Source: Bacteroidales bacterium (lineage in GTDB: Bacteria; Bacteroidota; Bacteroidia; Bacteroidales; UBA932). Taken from it: 60,644 bases of DNA. Where the stretch lies: the NCBI GenBank assembly GCA_017617715.1, contig JAFZVQ010000049.1, positions 1 through 60,644 on the forward strand, read 5' to 3'. Both the position numbers and the translations under genes were made by a program. Below, in pieces: positions 24,920 to 31,795 of this stretch. Position 1 is the stretch's first letter. Every line of letters starts with the position of its first letter. The notes under the pieces were generated by a model. It saw nothing but the letters and a program-made list of their open reading frames with translations, ran no database searches and had not been told where the DNA came from.

Positions 24920-25079
24920 GACATCCGGTCAATAGCGGATGGGATTCGGAGCGAAGCGACAGAGGGGATAGCAGCGTAGCTGCGGAAGGGGAACCTTCCC
25001 CTTCTCCCCTGGGGGTGCAGGGGGATAATGGCTCTACCTTACTGACATCCGGTCAATAGCGGATGTCAGTAAGGTAGAG
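24920..25079. repeat. Duplicated and inverted copies of the truA 3' end around repeat copy 1
   Basis: A 22-nt sequence at 25044-25065, spanning the truA stop, recurs exactly at 24920-24941 on the far side of the 85-nt element. In addition, 25032-25050 is a perfect 19-nt inverted copy of truA's last coding bases (25061-25079), with a 10-nt loop containing the stop codon. The arrangement suggests that target DNA was copied when the element arrived. It could also act as a hairpin at the end of the truA message, although no T-run follows. Confidence 0.85.
24945..25029. repeat. 85-nt structured repeat, copy 1 (truA 3' side)
   Basis: It runs from TTCGGAGCGAAGCGACAG to GGGGGATAAT. It matches copy 2 (25917-26001) at 82 of 85 positions, in the same orientation. 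It contains a GCAGC-GTA-GCTGC stem, a perfect 18-base palindrome AAGGGGAACCTTCCCCTT, and a CCCCT...AGGGG pairing. It has no transposase, so it looks like a MITE or REP-type element. Confidence 0.85.
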
Positions 25080-25895
25080 GGCGGGGGCGGGGGCGGACTC
25101 GCCGGCGAGGGAGCGGCGGGACTCGCGGAGGCCGTCGGAAGCGTCAGGGGGGAGGATAAGGGCGTCGAAATCATGGAGATAGCGGCGGCCGCGCCCGACT
25201 TCCAGCAGCGTGCCGACGATGGCGCGGACCATGTTCCGCAGGAACCTGTCCGCCTCGATCACGAAACGCCAGTAGCTCACCTCATATCCGGGAAGGGCCA
25301 TACCGGACGGACCGGGGACGGGTGCCGGCATTATCAATGGTATGCCGGCGCGGACAAGCGGCTCACAGGGCTCCCAGAAGGCGCGGTAGACGGTGCAGAT
25401 GGAAGTCTTGTTGTCGCCGCCGGACTTCTCGAAACAGGAAAAGTCATGGGTGCCGACAAGGCGGGAGGCGGCCTCATTCATCTTCTCGAAATCGACCTCG
25501 GGATAAGCGAAATAATAGGAACGGCCCTCCAGGAAGGGATCCTTCACACGATGAAGGTAGTAGCAGTACTGCCTCAGACGCGCGTCAAAACGGGCGTGAA
25601 AGTCCGGGGCGGCAGGCGCCACGTTGATGATACACACCGACTTAGGCAGAATCGCGTTGAGCTTGTATCGCAGCTGGGCGCAATCCACCCCAGCGTCGGA
25701 GCAGTCGAAATGGGCCACATAGAAGGTCGCGCTGACTCCGGTGTCGGTGCGCCCGGCGCCGACCACCCCGACCGTCTCCTTCAGCAGCACCCCCAGCGCC
25801 TTCTCCACCTCCTCCTGCACCGTCCTCACCTTCGGCTGGATCTGCCAGCCGAAGAAGTCGGTGCCGTCATATGCCAGGTCAATCCTATATCGCAT
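25053..25895 (-). CDS. truA: tRNA pseudouridine synthase A
   Basis: The product has 280 residues from the ATG at 25895. TruA converts uridines 38-40 of tRNA anticodon arms to pseudouridine. Family motifs are IDLAYDGTDFFGWQIQ at the N-terminus, the catalytic Asp51 in GAGRTDTGVSA, then RLRQYCYYLHR and FLRNMVRAIVGTLLEVGRG. The gene is complete, but both ends are bracketed by the 85-nt repeat. The first 56 coding bases plus 4 upstream bases recur at 26018-26077 in front of it. The apparent native promoter (26081-26110) lies upstream of that duplicate. Translation may now depend on coupling with the decoy frame described at 25885-26073. The last 27 bases, including the stop, take part in a perfect inverted repeat. 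Confidence 0.95.
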   Translation of the reverse strand: MRYRIDLAYDGTDFFGWQIQPKVRTVQEEVEKALGVLLKETVGVVGAGRTDTGVSATFYVAHFDCSDAGVDCAQLRYKLNAILPKSVCIINVAPAAPDFHARFDARLRQYCYYLHRVKDPFLEGRSYYFAYPEVDFEKMNEAASRLVGTHDFSCFEKSGGDNKTSICTVYRAFWEPCEPLVRAGIPLIMPAPVPGPSGMALPGYEVSYWRFVIEADRFLRNMVRAIVGTLLEVGRGRRYLHDFDALILPPDASDGLRESRRSLAGESAPAPALYLTDIRY

Positions 25896-26073
25896 ATCGG
25901 TAAGAAAAAGTTACGGTTCGGAGCGAAGCGACAGAGGGGATAGCTGCGGAGCAGCGGAAGGGGAACCTTCCCCTTCTCCCCTGGGGGTGCAGGGGGATAA
26001 TAGCTTTGATGCAAAGCATCTGCCAGCCGAAGAAGTCGGTGCCGTCATATGCCAGGTCGATTCTATATCGCAT
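25885..26073 (-). pseudogene. Decoy truA 5' fragment fused to repeat-encoded sequence
   Basis: The first 18 codons of truA are duplicated here starting at the ATG at 26073 (MRYRIDLAYDGTDFFGWQ). The frame then runs through the 85-nt repeat (a basic, Pro-rich stretch containing PLHPQGRRGRF) and stops at 25885, 11 nt inside the real truA. It directly follows the predicted native truA promoter. The frame is 62 codons long. It is best read as a by-product of the insertion. Its stop overlapping the truA ATG could allow ribosomes to re-start, making it a functional upstream frame. Confidence 0.7.
25917..26001. repeat. 85-nt structured repeat, copy 2 (truA 5' side)
   Basis: It is identical in length and orientation to copy 1, with three differences. 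Two of these exchange the A and T of one stem pair (GCTGC-GGA-GCAGC here, GCAGC-GTA-GCTGC in copy 1), so the stem is kept; the third is in its loop. It lies between the duplicated truA start and the real truA start, within the 338-nt gap between truA and moxR. Confidence 0.85.
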
Positions 26074-26080
26074 ATCGACA

Positions 26081-26110
26081 CAAAATTAGCAGTTTTTATG
26101 CGGAAAGCAA
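26081..26110 (-). promoter_or_regulatory. truA: Apparent native truA promoter
   Basis: On the minus strand TTG (26108-26110) is followed after 19 nt by TAATTTTG (26081-26088), an exact -7 match. Transcription would start within a few bases of the decoy ATG at 26073, about 180 nt before the real truA ATG. Confidence 0.55.
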
Positions 26111-26115
26111 TAGGG

Positions 26116-26140
26116 ATTCTTCGCTGGCGCTCAGAATGAC
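26116..26140. repeat. Short palindromic repeat (ATTCTTCGC...GCTCAGAATGAC type)
   Basis: ATTCT and AGAAT frame an imperfect palindrome containing TCGCTGGCGCTC. Sequences of this form (attcttcgctt..gctcagaatgaca) are dispersed repeats I recall from many Bacteroidales genomes. It lies in the truA-moxR gap, directly behind the truA promoter. Confidence 0.5.
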
Positions 26141-26185
26141 AACAGACGGAAGCGGGCACATTTTTTGCAATAGTGTCTGCGCGCG

Positions 26186-26215
26186 TTGCTGCATAAAGCG
26201 GCGCGCGTTAATTTG
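26186..26215 (+). promoter_or_regulatory. Possible promoter of the moxR-bat operon
   Basis: TTG (26186-26188), a 19-nt spacer, then TTAATTTG (26208-26215), one mismatch from TAnnTTTG, 18 nt before the chosen moxR ATG. A GCGCGC/GCGCGCG inverted pair lies in the spacer and just upstream. Confidence 0.45.
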
Positions 26216-26233
26216 TGCAAAACTTATAACCAT

Positions 26234-27226
26234 ATGGAAAGTGTAAACATCAAGGAACTCAACGACCGCATCCAGAAAGAAAGCGGATTCGTGGATATCC
26301 TCTCTCTGGAAATGGGCAAGGTCATCGTGGGCCAGAAGCATCTGGTGGAAAATCTGATGATAGCCCTCCTGGCCGACGGCCACATCCTCCTCGAAGGCAT
26401 GCCGGGCCTGGCCAAAACTTTAGCCATCAGCACATTGTCCAAGGCCGTGGGCGGCAAGTTCAGCCGTATCCAGTTCACCCCGGACCTCCTCCCTGCCGAC
26501 GTGACCGGCACCCTGATCTACTCCCAGAAGAAGGAAGAGTTCGAGGTCCACAAAGGTCCCATCTTCGCCAACTTCGTGCTTGCGGATGAAATCAACCGTG
26601 CCCCTGCGAAAGTGCAGTCGGCACTGCTCGAAGCCATGCAGGAGCGCCAGGTCACCCTCGGCGACCAGACCTACCGCCTGCCCGAGCCCTTCCTCGTGAT
26701 GGCTACTCAGAACCCGGTGGAGCAGGAAGGCACCTATCCCCTCCCCGAAGCCCAGGTGGACCGTTTCATGCTTAAGTGCATCGTGGACTACCCCAAGAAA
26801 GAGGAAGAAAAACTCATCGTGCGCATGAACAACAGCGGCGAGTTCCCCACTCCCAACGCAGTCGTGACTCCGGAAGACATCATCCGCGCCCGCAAGATAG
26901 TCCGAGAGGTCTATATGGATGAAAAGATAGAGCGCTACATAGTGGACATAGTGTACGCCACCCGTACTCCAGCCGAATACGGCCTCAAGGAGCTCGAAGG
27001 CCTCATCGGCTTCGGCGCATCGCCGCGTGCCAGCATCTCGCTGAGCCTTGCCGCCAAGGCCTACGCCTTCATCAAGCGCAGGGGCTACGTGATTCCCGAG
27101 GACGTGCGTGCCGTGTGCTACGAAGTGCTCCGCCACCGTATCGGCCTCACCTACGAGGCGGAAGCGGAGAACGTGACCACCGAGCAGATTGTTGAAAAGG
27201 TCATCAACGCAGTGATTGTGCCGTAA
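26234..27226 (+). CDS. MoxR family AAA+ ATPase of the Bat (aerotolerance) operon
   Basis: The product has 330 residues from the ATG at 26234. A frame extends 16 codons further upstream, but it would begin inside the promoter, and MESVNIKELNDRI is the usual MoxR start. Motifs are Walker A EGMPGLAKT (residues 54-62), Walker B NFVLADEINRAPAKVQSALL, sensor ATQNPVEQEGTYPLPEAQVD, and the C-terminal lid SPRASISLSLAAKAYA. MoxR ATPases work as chaperones with VWA-domain partners. Here the partners are encoded directly downstream (DUF58, BatA, BatB). Its TAA overlaps the ATG of the next gene (TAATG). Confidence 0.92.
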   Translation: MESVNIKELNDRIQKESGFVDILSLEMGKVIVGQKHLVENLMIALLADGHILLEGMPGLAKTLAISTLSKAVGGKFSRIQFTPDLLPADVTGTLIYSQKKEEFEVHKGPIFANFVLADEINRAPAKVQSALLEAMQERQVTLGDQTYRLPEPFLVMATQNPVEQEGTYPLPEAQVDRFMLKCIVDYPKKEEEKLIVRMNNSGEFPTPNAVVTPEDIIRARKIVREVYMDEKIERYIVDIVYATRTPAEYGLKELEGLIGFGASPRASISLSLAAKAYAFIKRRGYVIPEDVRAVCYEVLRHRIGLTYEAEAENVTTEQIVEKVINAVIVP

Positions 27227-28107
27227 TGGACGCCACCGAATTACTGAAAAAGGTCCGGAAGATAGAGATAAAGACCAAGGCGCTCTCGCACCAGATATTC
27301 GCAGGAGAGTACCATTCGGCCTTCAAAGGGCGCGGAATGGCATTCAGCGAGGTGCGTGAGTACCAGTGGGGCGACGACGTGCGCTCCATGGACTGGAACG
27401 TCACGGCCCGCCTGCGCAGCCCCTACGTGAAGGTGTTCGAGGAGGAGAGGGAGCTCACGGTGGTGCTGCTCGTGGACGTGAGCCGCTCGGGACTGTTCGG
27501 CACCGTGGGGCAGACCAAGCGCGAGCGCATCGCCGAAATCGCCGCCGTGCTGAGTTTCAGCGCCATCCTCAACAACGACAAGGTGGGCGCCCTCTTCTTC
27601 AGCGACCGCATCGAAAAATTCATCCCCCCGAAAAAGGGCCGCAGCCACCTGCTCCACATAATACGCGAGATGCTGCAGCTCCAGCCCACCTCCGACGGCA
27701 CCGACATAGGAGCGGCTCTCAGATACCTGACCAACGCCATCAAGAAGAAGTGTACCGCATTCATACTCAGCGACATGATTGATGTCGACCAGGACGGTAC
27801 GCCCCGCTATGAAGACGCCCTCAAGGTGGCCGCAGGAAGGCACGACCTCTCCGTGATCAAGGTCCACGACCCAAGGGAACGCACCATCGTGCCCGTGGGC
27901 CTCGTGCACATAAAGGACGCGGAGACCGGACAGGACTCCTGGATCAACACCGACTCCGCCAAGGTGCGAAGGGCCTATTCGGAATGGTTCGGCGCCCTGG
28001 AGCAAAAGGAGGAGAAACTCTTCAACAAATACCAGATAGACAGTGTGGATATCGCCACCGACCAAGACTACGTCAAAGGCCTGATGGCTCTGTTTCAGCA
28101 TAAATGA
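27226..28107 (+). CDS. DUF58 domain protein of the Bat operon
   Basis: The product has 293 residues. The DUF58 signature FSEVREYQWGDDVRSMDWNV lies near residues 43-62 and continues to TARLRSPYVKVFEEERE. A VWA-like core follows (VVLLVDVSRSGLFG, with the DxSxS position altered to DVSRSG). The C-terminus contains IFALSDMIDVD-like and DLSVIKVHDPRER segments. It has no signal peptide or transmembrane segment, so it is cytoplasmic and probably bridges MoxR to the membrane-bound Bat proteins. It overlaps moxR by one base and the next gene by four. Confidence 0.9.
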   Translation: MDATELLKKVRKIEIKTKALSHQIFAGEYHSAFKGRGMAFSEVREYQWGDDVRSMDWNVTARLRSPYVKVFEEERELTVVLLVDVSRSGLFGTVGQTKRERIAEIAAVLSFSAILNNDKVGALFFSDRIEKFIPPKKGRSHLLHIIREMLQLQPTSDGTDIGAALRYLTNAIKKKCTAFILSDMIDVDQDGTPRYEDALKVAAGRHDLSVIKVHDPRERTIVPVGLVHIKDAETGQDSWINTDSAKVRRAYSEWFGALEQKEEKLFNKYQIDSVDIATDQDYVKGLMALFQHK

Positions 28108-29099
28108 AAATCTTGACCTTCATACTGGCCGCGCTGCTGGACATAGTGCCCGGAGGAGACGCCCGCATTGAGCAGCTCCAGAAAAGGGACTCCATCCTGA
28201 TTGCAGACCAGGTACGTTATGAAATAGTCATCCAGGGGCTGGACAAGGAACACGGCCTCGCCCTGCCCGACTTCACCGGCGCATCCAACGACACCCTCAC
28301 CCTCATAAGGGGATGGCAGCTGGACACCCTGTCGGGCGGAAAGCCTGTGCGCTCGCGCAACTCAAAGGCTGCCGCAAATATACTCCGCAAGCCCTTCGAC
28401 GTCCGGGCGAGCATAGTCCTCGCCCCGTTTGAGGAGGGCACGTACATGCTTCCGGACATCCCTGTGGCCCGCATCGGCAAGGACGGCACCGACACCCTTA
28501 TATTCAAAGGCGTGGAGATGGAAGTGAAGACCATGCCCGTGGACACCACGACCTTCCAGATCCACGACATCAAGGGGCAGATACTGTATCCCGTCACCTT
28601 CAAGGAGGTGCTGCCGTGGATAGGCGGCGGGCTGCTCGCCGCAGCCCTGATAGCCCTTGCGGCCTGGCTCATGATCAGGGCCAGCCGGCGCAAGGCCGAA
28701 GCCCTAAAGCCCAAGGATCCCGCCTACATAGTGGCCCTGCGCGAGTTGGACAAATACCGCTCCGACAAGTACTGGGCCCCGGAAAAGCAGAAAGCCTTCT
28801 ATTCCGGCATCACCGATGCCCTGAAGTTCTACATGGACGACCGCTTCGGCGTGGACGCCCCCGAGATGACCACTGCCGAACTCTTCGACGCCCTGAAGTC
28901 CGACAAGGACATCACGCCGCAGATGTACGCAGACTTGAAAGACCTTTTCGAGCGGGCCGATTTCGTGAAATTCGCCAAGCACGTGGCGCCGGACGAGGAA
29001 AACGCCAAGGCGCTGCCGCTGGCAGTGAGTTTCGTGACCAGCACCTACCAGGCCGACATTGAGAAGGAAAACAGCGGGGAGGAGGCCGCGGACGACTGA
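28104..29099 (+). CDS. Bat-operon membrane protein, third gene (BatD-like N-domain, one transmembrane segment)
   Basis: The product has 331 residues. It has a cleavable or uncleaved N-terminal hydrophobic stretch (KILTFILAALLDIVPGG), then a periplasmic beta domain (about 25-165; KRDSILIADQVRYEIVIQG). A transmembrane helix follows near 172-195 (WIGGGLLAAALIALAAWLMI), then a cytoplasmic tail with helices resembling the BatD C-terminus (LRELDKYRSDKYWAPEKQKA). Proteins of this size and topology hold the same place in Bacteroides Bat operons and are annotated only as aerotolerance-associated. It overlaps DUF58 and batA by four and one bases, so it is part of the same message. Confidence 0.75.
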   Translation: MKILTFILAALLDIVPGGDARIEQLQKRDSILIADQVRYEIVIQGLDKEHGLALPDFTGASNDTLTLIRGWQLDTLSGGKPVRSRNSKAAANILRKPFDVRASIVLAPFEEGTYMLPDIPVARIGKDGTDTLIFKGVEMEVKTMPVDTTTFQIHDIKGQILYPVTFKEVLPWIGGGLLAAALIALAAWLMIRASRRKAEALKPKDPAYIVALRELDKYRSDKYWAPEKQKAFYSGITDALKFYMDDRFGVDAPEMTTAELFDALKSDKDITPQMYADLKDLFERADFVKFAKHVAPDEENAKALPLAVSFVTSTYQADIEKENSGEEAADD

Positions 29100-30082
29100 T
29101 GTTCTTCGAGTATCCCAAACTGCTGTGGCTGCTCCTTGTGCCGGCGCTCCTGGTGGCTCACTATCTGTGGATGGAACTGGGTAAGCGCAAGCCGCATCTG
29201 AGGGTTTCGACCTCGGCCCCCTGGATGCGCGGCGGCATGTCTCCGCTCGCCGTGCTCAGGCACCTGCCGTTCCTGCTCCGCACCGCCGCCCTCGTGCTGA
29301 TAGTGGTCGCGATTGCCCGCCCCCGTTCGAGCACGGAGGTGGAAAAGATCGACACTGAAGGCATCGACATCACCATGGCGATGGACGTGTCCACCAGTAT
29401 GCTCGCCCGGGACTTCAACCCCGACCGTATAAGCGCCGCGAAGGATATCGCCATCGAATTCATAGCCCAGAGGCCTTCGGACCGCATGGCCATAGTCGTA
29501 TTCGCCGGCGAGAGCTACACCCAGTGCCCGCTGACCACCGACCGCGCCACCCTTATCAACCTGATGAAGGAGGTGCAGACGGGACTCATTGAAGACGGCA
29601 CCGCCATAGGCAACGGCCTCGCTACCGCAGTGGCCAGGATGAAGGATTCGGACGCCAAGAGCCGCGTCGTGATCCTGCTCACCGACGGCGTGAACAATTC
29701 CGGCGAGATTTCGCCGCAGACCGCAGCCGAAATAGCAAAGACCTATGGCATAAGGGTTTACACCATTGGCGTGGGAGCCAACGGCATGGCCCCTTATCCC
29801 GTGATGACGCCCTGGGGAGTGGAGATGCAGCAGATGAAGGTCGAGATCGACGAAAACCTGCTGAAGGAGATCGCCGACGTGACCGGCGGACGGTATTTCC
29901 GCGCCACCGACAACACAAAGCTTTCGGAAATCTATTCCGAAATCAACAAGATGGAGAAGGCCCGCACCACCATCGACAGCTTCCCCGTGTATAAAGAACT
30001 GTTCGGAAAGTACGCCATAGCGGCGCTGATATGCCTGCTGCTGGAGATGCTTGTCCGTTTGCTTATAAGGAGGATGCCGTGA
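29099..30082 (+). CDS. batA: BatA, von Willebrand factor A membrane protein
   Basis: The product has 327 residues. Two N-terminal transmembrane segments (LLWLLLVPALLVAHYLWMEL and FLLRTAALVLIVVAIA) precede a VWA domain (about 90-290) with a metal-binding MIDAS motif (DVSTS, residues 96-100; TDGVNNSGE for the later Asp). A C-terminal transmembrane helix is near 300-320 (AIAALICLLLEMLVRLLI). BatA is part of the Bat complex linked to oxygen and oxidative stress tolerance in Bacteroides fragilis. It overlaps the preceding gene by one base and batB by one base (TGATG). Confidence 0.93.
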   Translation: MFFEYPKLLWLLLVPALLVAHYLWMELGKRKPHLRVSTSAPWMRGGMSPLAVLRHLPFLLRTAALVLIVVAIARPRSSTEVEKIDTEGIDITMAMDVSTSMLARDFNPDRISAAKDIAIEFIAQRPSDRMAIVVFAGESYTQCPLTTDRATLINLMKEVQTGLIEDGTAIGNGLATAVARMKDSDAKSRVVILLTDGVNNSGEISPQTAAEIAKTYGIRVYTIGVGANGMAPYPVMTPWGVEMQQMKVEIDENLLKEIADVTGGRYFRATDNTKLSEIYSEINKMEKARTTIDSFPVYKELFGKYAIAALICLLLEMLVRLLIRRMP

Positions 30083-31083
30083 TGCTGTACTTTGCGAATC
30101 CCGAATACTTCCTCTTGCTGCTGCTTGTGCCGCTCATTCCGATAGTCTACGGAGTGGTGCGCGCCCTGCGCCGCCGTCGCGTCAGAGCCTTCGGCGACGA
30201 GCAGCTCGTGCGTGAGCTGATGCCTTCATGGTCCGGGCCGAAAGGCTGGATACGCATCATACTCTTCACGCTGGCGTTCTTCTGCTTCGTGATAGGCATT
30301 TCCCGCCCGCAGATGGGCGCCAAGCTCAAGGAACACGAAGCCAAGGGCGCCGAGATAATGATTTGCCTCGACGTGTCCAATTCCATGCTCGCCGAAGACT
30401 ACTCCCCCTCGCGCCTCGACAGGGCCAAGCTCGCGATTTCCCGCGTGGTGGACAAGCTGCAGGGCGACCGCATCGGGCTCATCATTTTTGCCGGCACCTC
30501 TTTCGTGCAGCTTCCCATCACCACCGACTATGTGTCGGCCAAAATGTTCCTGGGCAGCATAGACACCGGTTCCGTGCCCGTGCAGGGCACTGCCATAGGC
30601 GACGCCATCCTGACCGCCGCCAAGAGTTTCAGCGCCCAGAGCGAGAAGAGCCGCGCCATCATAGTGATCACCGACGGCGAGAACCATGAAGACGACGCCG
30701 TGGACGCCGCTAAACAGGCCGCAGAGCTCGGCATAAAGGTGTATACGATAGGCGTAGGTTCGCTCCGCGGCCAGCCCATTCCCAAGGACGGGGAGCTGAT
30801 GAAAGACAGCGAGGGCAACATAGTCGTGAGCCGCCTGGACGAAGCCACGCTCAAGAAAATCGCCGACGAAGGCGGCGGCGCCTATGTCCACGCCGGCAAC
30901 GAAGAATTCGGCCTCAACCCCATCGTGGACGACATCAAGAAGATGGAGGCCGAGAAATACAGTTCCATAGTGTTCGAAGAATACGACGAGCAGTTCATGT
31001 ACTTCTTCGGGGCGGCGTTCCTGCTGCTCGTGATCGAAATGCTCGTGGGTGAAAGAAAACACAAGAGGAGACTATTCGAATGA
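30082..31083 (+). CDS. batB: BatB, von Willebrand factor A membrane protein
   Basis: The product has 333 residues from the ATG at 30082, overlapping the batA TGA. A longer frame from 30031 would reach back into batA and lacks support. Topology and motifs parallel BatA: two N-terminal transmembrane helices (YFLLLLLVPLIPIVYGVVRA and IILFTLAFFCFVIGI), MIDAS DVSNS (97-101) with TDGENHED, and a C-terminal transmembrane helix (FFGAAFLLLVIEMLV). The VWA domains of BatA and BatB probably pair or bind other Bat proteins through metal coordination. Its stop overlaps the batC start by four bases. Confidence 0.93.
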   Translation: MLYFANPEYFLLLLLVPLIPIVYGVVRALRRRRVRAFGDEQLVRELMPSWSGPKGWIRIILFTLAFFCFVIGISRPQMGAKLKEHEAKGAEIMICLDVSNSMLAEDYSPSRLDRAKLAISRVVDKLQGDRIGLIIFAGTSFVQLPITTDYVSAKMFLGSIDTGSVPVQGTAIGDAILTAAKSFSAQSEKSRAIIVITDGENHEDDAVDAAKQAAELGIKVYTIGVGSLRGQPIPKDGELMKDSEGNIVVSRLDEATLKKIADEGGGAYVHAGNEEFGLNPIVDDIKKMEAEKYSSIVFEEYDEQFMYFFGAAFLLLVIEMLVGERKHKRRLFE

Positions 31084-31793
31084 AACGGCTGATAAACATA
31101 TTGCTGCTTCTGTGTGCGGTGTCCGTGGCGCTCGGCGCCCAGACCGACCGGCGGGAGGTCCGCGCCGGCAACCGCAAGTTCAAGAAAGGCGACTACAAGG
31201 AGGCTGAAATCGACTACCGGAAGGCCGTGGTCAAGGATTCCCTGTCCGTGGCCGGCAACTACAACCTGGCATCCACCCAGTACAAACAGCAAGACTGGGA
31301 GGGAGCCGACAAGTCGCTGCAGAGCATCAAGGACATCGCGCCGGCCGGCGAAAACGCGGCCCGCTGGCACTACAACTGCGGCGACGTGGCCCTGCAGAAA
31401 AAGGACTACGCGGCGGCCGTGAAGGCCTTCCGCGAAGCCCTGCTCCTCACCCCCGACGACCTGGACGCCAAGGAGAACTACATCTACGCCAAGAAAATGC
31501 TGGAAAACCAGCAGAACGGCGGAGGAGGCCAGGACCGGAATCAAGATCAGAACCAGGACCAGGATAAGGACCAGCAGGATCAACAGCAACAGCAACAGCA
31601 GCAGGACCAGCAGCAACAGGACCAAAACCAGGATCAGAACCAGGACCGGCAGCAGCAGGAGCAGAAGATCTCTCCCCAGCAGGCCCAGCAGATGCTGAAG
31701 GCTATCCAGGCCAAGGAAAAAGACACCCAGGACAAGGTGAAGAAGGAAAAGGCCGAAATGCTTAAGTCCCGCCAGAAAGAAAAGAATTGGTAG
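31080..31793 (+). CDS. batC: BatC, TPR protein with Gln/Asp-rich tail
   Basis: The product has 237 residues. A signal peptide (KRLINILLLLCAVSVALGAQ) is followed by TPR repeats (about 30-140; GDYKEAEIDYRKAVVKDSLS and DYAAAVKAFREALLLTPDDL). A low-complexity tail of Gln, Asp and Asn (about 143-195) leads into a charged helix (QMLKAIQAKEKDTQDKVKKE). It is periplasmic and is expected to be a protein-interaction scaffold in the Bat complex. The CAG/GAC/CAA codon tract could vary in length by slippage. It overlaps batB and ends 2 nt before batD. Confidence 0.9.
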   Translation: MKRLINILLLLCAVSVALGAQTDRREVRAGNRKFKKGDYKEAEIDYRKAVVKDSLSVAGNYNLASTQYKQQDWEGADKSLQSIKDIAPAGENAARWHYNCGDVALQKKDYAAAVKAFREALLLTPDDLDAKENYIYAKKMLENQQNGGGGQDRNQDQNQDQDKDQQDQQQQQQQQDQQQQDQNQDQNQDRQQQEQKISPQQAQQMLKAIQAKEKDTQDKVKKEKAEMLKSRQKEKNW

Positions 31794-31795
31794 AT

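Larger units (their letters stand above)
25840..26077. repeat. 60-nt direct repeat of the truA start flanking repeat copy 2
   Basis: 25840-25899 and 26018-26077 agree at 58 of 60 positions. The repeat begins inside truA codon 19 and ends just upstream of its ATG. The copies are 178 nt apart and enclose 118 nt containing the 85-nt element, a GTAA/TTAC mini-hairpin and a perfect GCTTTG-ATG-CAAAGC hairpin (26003-26017). Confidence 0.9.

Noticed and set aside
30031-30081. Upstream extension of batB into batA
   Set aside because: The extra 17 residues overlap batA and lack conservation signals; the ATG at 30082 overlapping the batA stop gives the normal BatB N-terminus.
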